A DNA stretch of 64,000 nucleotides from an uncultured Coriobacteriaceae bacterium (GTDB lineage Bacteria; Actinomycetota; Coriobacteriia; Coriobacteriales; Atopobiaceae), in NCBI GenBank assembly GCA_902793465.1, contig CADBDT010000011.1:62001-126000 (forward strand). Reading direction: 5' to 3'. The first letter of the stretch is position 1, and every line of letters starts with the position of its first letter. A program made the translations under genes and the position numbers. Positions 59,768-64,000 of the stretch are shown here, in pieces. A model generated the notes under the pieces. The model searched no databases, was not told where the DNA came from, and saw nothing but the letters and a program-made list of their open reading frames with translations.

Positions 59768-62725
59768 ATGGCAGCCCAACGTGGTACTGTGGCAACATTG
59801 GACGACCTTCTGTTGCCTTCCACCTCGCCGGAGATTCGCAGGCGCTATTACGCGCTTGCGTCGCGGGCGAAGGATGAGTCCTTTGGTCTTTTGGAGCAGG
59901 ACATCGTTATGCTCGATACCGAGACCACGGGTCTTTCCTATAGGAAGGATCAGCTTATAGAGATAGCCGCAGCACGTATTAGCGGGTATAAAATAGTTGA
60001 AAAATTTGAGACATACGTTTACCCTTCAATGTTAATACCTGCGGAAATACAGGAATTAACAGGTATTACAAATCACGATGTTAGTAATGCACCCATGCCC
60101 GAGGATGCCGTGGCCGCCCTTGCCGAGTTTGTTGGTGGCATGCCGGTGGTGGCACACAATGCAGCTTTTGACCGGAGCTTTATAAGCAAGGTGCCAGGCG
60201 GAAGCGAGGTTACGGACACCTGGATAGACTCGCTCGCGCTCTCTCGCATAGCGCTTCCGCGGCTTACCTCCCACAGTCTTGCAAACATGGCACAGGCCTT
60301 TGGATGCGCGGCCGTGGAACATCGTGCCATGGCAGACGTCGAGGCACTCTGTGGCATGTGGCGCATTATGCTGCTTGCGCTTTCCGACCTGCCCGGCGGC
60401 GTTCTGGATCGTATGGCGCACATGCACGAGGAAGTGACGTGGCCGTTTAGGGCCATCTTCTCGTATTTGAGCGAGCAGGCAGCGGCAGACACCAGAACGC
60501 TTCGCGACGTGCGCAGGACCCTAACCTCACAGCAAGAGAGCCATAGGCGCCAGGACGCCATGGAGCTCGTTGATTCGGACGGATTTGGCATTGGTCCCGT
60601 AACCGTGGGGGAGGACGAAGTAGCCGCAGCGTTTGGCCCCGACGGCGTGGCGGCCAGGATGTACGACAGTTACGAGAGCCGCCCGGAGCAGGTGTCAATG
60701 GCGCAAGAGGTGTGTGCTGCGCTCAATACGGGAACCCATAGGGCGCTCGAGGCCGGCACCGGCGTGGGCAAGTCCATGGCATATCTTCTTCCGTCCGTGC
60801 TGTTTGCCCAACGAAACGACGTTACGGTGGGAATCGCAACCAAGACGAACGCCCTTACGGATCAGCTGGTATCCGAGGAGCTGCCGGCGCTTGACGCCGC
60901 ACTGCCTCAAGGCGTGAGCTACTGCAGTATTAAGGGCTACGACCACTATCCATGCCTGCGCAAGGTTGAGCTGGCAACTGTTAGGGAGCTTCCCGAGGAA
61001 GTGGGGAGCATAACGGGCGATACCTTTGAGGAGGCAGCCGCCGACATCCTTACGGCGCTGGCGGTGGTAATGGCGTTTGCCAGCCAATCGGCCGACGGAG
61101 ACCTAGACGCGCTCGGAATACGCTGGCGCAACGTCCCGCGCTACCTTGTAACCACCACGCCTGCCGAGTGCATGCGCACCCGTTGCCCGTTTTTCCCACA
61201 CGAGTGCTTTATCCATGGCGCTCGCAGGCGCGCGGCAAGTGCGGACGTGGTGGTTACCAATCACTCGCTTCTTTTGCGCAATGTTGCATTGGAGGGGGCG
61301 CTCCTCCCGCCAATCCGGCATTGGGTGGTCGACGAGGCACATTCGTTTGAGCAAGATGCCCGCAGACAATGGGCAAAGGAGCTCTCTGCAGAGGCGACAA
61401 ACCAGGCATTTGGCACGTTGGGCGGCATTAATACGGGTGTAATACACGGTATTATGACGCAAATACAGGGACTCGACGCGTCCACGCTGGTTGCAGGGCT
61501 TCTTACCAAAGCTGCAGCTTGCGTGCGGCGTGCCTCAGTTGCGAGCGCCAACCTCCTTGCCTGTGTGCACGAGCTTTCGTCCGTTGCACCGCCAAACGGC
61601 GGCTACGACAGCACCACGTTATGGATTAGCGATCAGGTTCGTATAAGCGACGAGTGGCATGCCTTGGAATTGGCAGCAGCCACGGCATCTGGCTGCTTCG
61701 AGGAGTCCGTAAAGTCTTTGGACCAAACCGCAGAGGCGCTTATGCCCGAAGCCCCGCAGCTCGCCAGTGATCTTGCGCACGCAACGGATGCGCTTCGCGA
61801 GCTTTTGGACGCGCTGCGAACCATAGTGCTGGAGCCCGATAATACCTACGTATACTCGGCAGAGCTCTATAGGGCCAAAAGGCGCATGGGACGAGAGCGG
61901 CTGCTGGCAGAGAAGCTCGATGTTGGTGCGGACCTTGCCGAGTCGTGGTACCCGGAGACCATGAGCGTTAGCTACACCTCGGCAACGATGGCAGTTGGTC
62001 AGAAGTTCGATCACTTTAACCATGCGGTTGGCTTGGATCACCTTCCCGCACAAAAGTACGCAACCATGCAGTTTGAGAGCAGCTTTGACTACGAGGGACA
62101 CATGTCGGTGGTTGTTGCGCGCAACATGCCCGCTCCGACAGACGGCAATTACCTCGTCGCGCTGGAGGATTTGCTCTTTGAGGTCCATCGTGCCATGGAG
62201 GGGTCGGTTCTAACGCTGTTTACCAATCGTCGCGAGATGGAGCAGGTCCACCGTGCTCTTAGGCCAAGGTTGCAGCAGATTGGACTGGATGTGGCGTGCC
62301 AAGAGAGGGGATCGTCTCCGCGACGGCTCCGTGAGCGGTTTATGGCCGACGAGCAACTATCGTTGTTTGCGCTCAAGTCCTTTTGGGAGGGGTTCGACGC
62401 ATCGGGCGACACACTGCGCTGTGTGGTAATACCACGCCTGCCGTTTGCGAGCCCACGTGACCCGCTGGTGTGTGAGCGAGAACTCCGCGAGCAGCGCTCG
62501 TGGTGGCGCTACTCCCTTCCTGAGGCTGTGCTTTCGGTAAAGCAAGCCGCTGGACGCCTTATTCGGTCGTCCACGGATACCGGCGTACTAGTGCTGGCCG
62601 ACTCAAGAATTTGTACCAAGCGTTACGGCCAAACGTTTTTGAGGGCACTTCCCTCGAGCAACGTGAGCATGCTGGAATGCGAGAACGTAGGTCGCTACAT
62701 CGGCCTCTGGCGTGCCTCGCGGTAA
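59768..62725 (+). CDS. dinG: DinG-family helicase with N-terminal DEDDh exonuclease domain
   Basis: The protein has 985 aa. Residues about 45-215 are a DnaQ-like exonuclease: MLDTETTGL, then HNAAFDRSF and HRAMADVEAL with the DEDDh residues. Residues about 310-985 are an XPD/DinG helicase. Walker A is EAGTGVGKSMAY and the DEAH box is VVDEAHSFEQD. Four cysteines (PCLRK near 395, then CMRTRCPFFPHEC near 468) suit a 4Fe-4S domain. The late motif QAAGRLIRSSTDTG is motif VI. Firmicute DinG has this fusion. No LexA-like box was found upstream of ddl-dinG. Confidence 0.9.
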   Translation: MAAQRGTVATLDDLLLPSTSPEIRRRYYALASRAKDESFGLLEQDIVMLDTETTGLSYRKDQLIEIAAARISGYKIVEKFETYVYPSMLIPAEIQELTGITNHDVSNAPMPEDAVAALAEFVGGMPVVAHNAAFDRSFISKVPGGSEVTDTWIDSLALSRIALPRLTSHSLANMAQAFGCAAVEHRAMADVEALCGMWRIMLLALSDLPGGVLDRMAHMHEEVTWPFRAIFSYLSEQAAADTRTLRDVRRTLTSQQESHRRQDAMELVDSDGFGIGPVTVGEDEVAAAFGPDGVAARMYDSYESRPEQVSMAQEVCAALNTGTHRALEAGTGVGKSMAYLLPSVLFAQRNDVTVGIATKTNALTDQLVSEELPALDAALPQGVSYCSIKGYDHYPCLRKVELATVRELPEEVGSITGDTFEEAAADILTALAVVMAFASQSADGDLDALGIRWRNVPRYLVTTTPAECMRTRCPFFPHECFIHGARRRAASADVVVTNHSLLLRNVALEGALLPPIRHWVVDEAHSFEQDARRQWAKELSAEATNQAFGTLGGINTGVIHGIMTQIQGLDASTLVAGLLTKAAACVRRASVASANLLACVHELSSVAPPNGGYDSTTLWISDQVRISDEWHALELAAATASGCFEESVKSLDQTAEALMPEAPQLASDLAHATDALRELLDALRTIVLEPDNTYVYSAELYRAKRRMGRERLLAEKLDVGADLAESWYPETMSVSYTSATMAVGQKFDHFNHAVGLDHLPAQKYATMQFESSFDYEGHMSVVVARNMPAPTDGNYLVALEDLLFEVHRAMEGSVLTLFTNRREMEQVHRALRPRLQQIGLDVACQERGSSPRRLRERFMADEQLSLFALKSFWEGFDASGDTLRCVVIPRLPFASPRDPLVCERELREQRSWWRYSLPEAVLSVKQAAGRLIRSSTDTGVLVLADSRICTKRYGQTFLRALPSSNVSMLECENVGRYIGLWRASR

Positions 62726-62735
62726 GGGCAGTATA

Positions 62736-62843
62736 GTGTGCCTAAAGGGGATACTCCCAATCGGGTACATCGCGGATAGTCCTCTCGTAAAGAGACGGGT
62801 TTGCCGCGATGTACCCGTAGGGGAGTATCCCCTTTAGGCACAC
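62736..62843. repeat. Long inverted repeat, intergenic family A (copy 4)
   Basis: Arms of about 40 nt start GTGTGCCTAAAGGGG and include GGGTACATCGCGG. One arm has AATC where other copies have CTAC. It starts 10 nt after the dinG stop and ends 11 nt before the convergent WYL gene stop, so it is likely a shared terminator. Confidence 0.88.
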
Positions 62844-62854
62844 CACGACGTACG

Positions 62855-63784
62855 TCAAGCTTTCCCCAACACCCCACGCGCATACTGCGCGGCAAGTTCC
62901 ATAATACGCTTGTCATTCACGGTAATACATCCATTACCTGCGCAAATACGTCGTAGTAACCACGTGCTTTGCTCACCGTAATACGGTATAGTGCCACGTA
63001 TTATATCGTCGGTATTCTCTGTAATACGCAATCCAGGCCAATCGAAAGACGAGTAATACAGCTTATTGGTAAACGTAATACCAAATCGCCGTGCCTCAGT
63101 CGAAGGAGCAGGCGTAACATCCTCCAACTCCTCGGCAAGCTGCACGTCGCTCATGCGGGCAACGTTAAACTTGCGTTCTTCGTCTATGTGCAAGTCGTCG
63201 GCAACAATGTACCAATTGCCTCCGCTCGAAAGCAGTCTTCGCACACGTACGCTTCGATGCCTTGGCTCCGCGTCCTTTAGCCCTTGGTACATAAACGTGA
63301 GACGCCGCATTTCGGCGCAAGCTTTTGCACAGGCATACAGAGCCTCGTTGGATTTGTTAGGCGAGCCAAGCGTGCGTCGAACCTCGCTTGCGGCTACCTC
63401 CTCGGATACAAACGATTCCTGTATTACCATGCGCAGCGGGTCATCCTCGTTTATGCCCGCCACATCGAGTGCGTGCAATAGTGCCATGGTTTCGGCAGAC
63501 GTAAGGCGAATGGGCACGCCGTGTGTACCGGGATACTGCAATGTGTATTCTGTCTCGTCGTCGTTGGAAGAAATTAGGAGTCCGTTAATCTCTTCGCCCG
63601 AAGCTTGGCACACGATGTCTACCATCGACCGAGCTTCGTCTGTCGACAAGCCCAGCCTAGATGAAATTGCGTCCAGGGTAATGCTGTCACCCGTCTTGCT
63701 CAGTGATCCCAACAACGCCACGAGCTCGCGTACCCTCTCGCTGTTGCCCTTGCGACCCACGCGGGTAGAACTACGCTGTGCCAT
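62855..63784 (-). CDS. WYL-domain transcriptional regulator (PafC/PafB-like)
   Basis: The protein has 309 aa from the ATG at 63784 (GGAGG 6 nt upstream). An N-terminal helix-turn-helix (about 15-70) has TLDAISSRLGLSTDEARSMV. The WYL domain is about 140-220 (LTFMYQGLKDAEPRHRSVR, with GGNWYIVADD as the WYL motif). A C-terminal extension follows. It overlaps the end of a second WYL-type gene upstream. Tandem WYL regulators in actinobacteria are PafB and PafC, which control the LexA-independent DNA-damage response. Here the pair faces dinG. Confidence 0.8.
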   Translation of the reverse strand: MAQRSSTRVGRKGNSERVRELVALLGSLSKTGDSITLDAISSRLGLSTDEARSMVDIVCQASGEEINGLLISSNDDETEYTLQYPGTHGVPIRLTSAETMALLHALDVAGINEDDPLRMVIQESFVSEEVAASEVRRTLGSPNKSNEALYACAKACAEMRRLTFMYQGLKDAEPRHRSVRVRRLLSSGGNWYIVADDLHIDEERKFNVARMSDVQLAEELEDVTPAPSTEARRFGITFTNKLYYSSFDWPGLRITENTDDIIRGTIPYYGEQSTWLLRRICAGNGCITVNDKRIMELAAQYARGVLGKA

Positions 63785-64000
63785 TGTTGCCTCCTGCCGT
63801 TTGGTTAAGAATGCGCCTCCACTCGAGCACAAGTGACTCCGGATTTAGGGGACGCATCCCCTTTGCAATGGCCCACGATGCGGCCATGGACTCGTCGCAA
63901 ACGTACTCTATGCGCTGTGTACCGTTTGCATCCTCGAAGGTGGCGTTATACAGGGGGTCGCCAATCTGAAACGGAAGGACTATAAAGTCGCGAACATCAA
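63771..64000 (-). CDS. Second WYL-like regulator (N-terminal part outside window)
   Basis: The last 75 codons are in the window. They read DVRDFIVLPFQIGDPLYNAT and then RIEYVCDESMAASWAIAKGM before the C-terminus. This resembles the end of a WYL-domain regulator, with the WCX-like C-terminal fold. The stop TAG (63771-63773) lies 11 nt after the start of the downstream WYL gene, so translation is coupled. The pair fits a PafB-PafC arrangement. Confidence 0.6.
   Translation of the reverse strand, partial: DVRDFIVLPFQIGDPLYNATFEDANGTQRIEYVCDESMAASWAIAKGMRPLNPESLVLEWRRILNQTAGGNNGTA

Overview
The window is the replication-origin neighbourhood of a moderately high-G+C Gram-positive bacterium. An actinobacterial lineage, most likely Coriobacteriia, fits best, from the gene order dnaA-dnaN-recF-DUF721-gyrB-gyrA, a mannose-family PTS, ChW-repeat surface proteins and a PafBC-like WYL regulator pair. 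This assignment is inference, not a database match.

Layout. 1-3254 (+): the C-terminal part of a repeat-rich surface protein, then a membrane HD-GYP protein. 3447-9995 (-): a three-gene cyclic-di-GMP operon with extracellular solute-binding or Cache sensors. 10130-18389 (-): ZIP metal transporter, PepSY lipoprotein, MacB/FtsX-type ABC exporter, CmpB-type membrane protein and a small gene with a LexA-like box. 18520-30459 (mostly -): serS, tRNA-Leu, a Nudix hydrolase, purD, a complete mannose-type PTS (IIA, IIB, IIC, IID) with a divergent AraC regulator, a HAD phosphatase, purA and dnaB. 30592-32412 (-): the rpsF-ssb-rpsR-rplI operon. 32851-40105: a DUF4013-like protein, two tRNA-Ser genes, typA, a nuclease/transposase-like gene flanked by two LexA-like boxes, a ribbon-helix-helix membrane protein, tRNA-Ala, a tRNA-Ile remnant and a DUF151 protein. 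40268-49857 (-): gyrA, gyrB, dciA-like, recF, dnaN, dnaA. 50166-51170 (-): an ATPase-wHTH protein. 51171-52373: a 1.2-kb non-coding region with a 73-bp-period dyad array. 52374-57372 (+): rpmH (frameshifted), rnpA, yidD, yidC, khpB, rsmG, parA, parB and a small membrane protein. 57625-64000: rlmN (-), ddl and dinG (+), and two WYL regulators (-).

Transcription diverges from about 50-52 kb, with dnaA leftward and rpmH rightward. This, with two parS sites and AT-rich stretches on both sides of dnaA, places oriC here. The most unusual content is non-coding. Seven units of near-exact 73-bp period, each carrying two CACG-N6-CGTG dyads, lie between dnaA and rpmH. Several families of very long hairpins sit at gene 3' ends. 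A decayed inverted copy of the gyrB 3' end lies in the gyrB-gyrA gap. Another notable point is a precise 13-nt loss that frameshifts rpmH.
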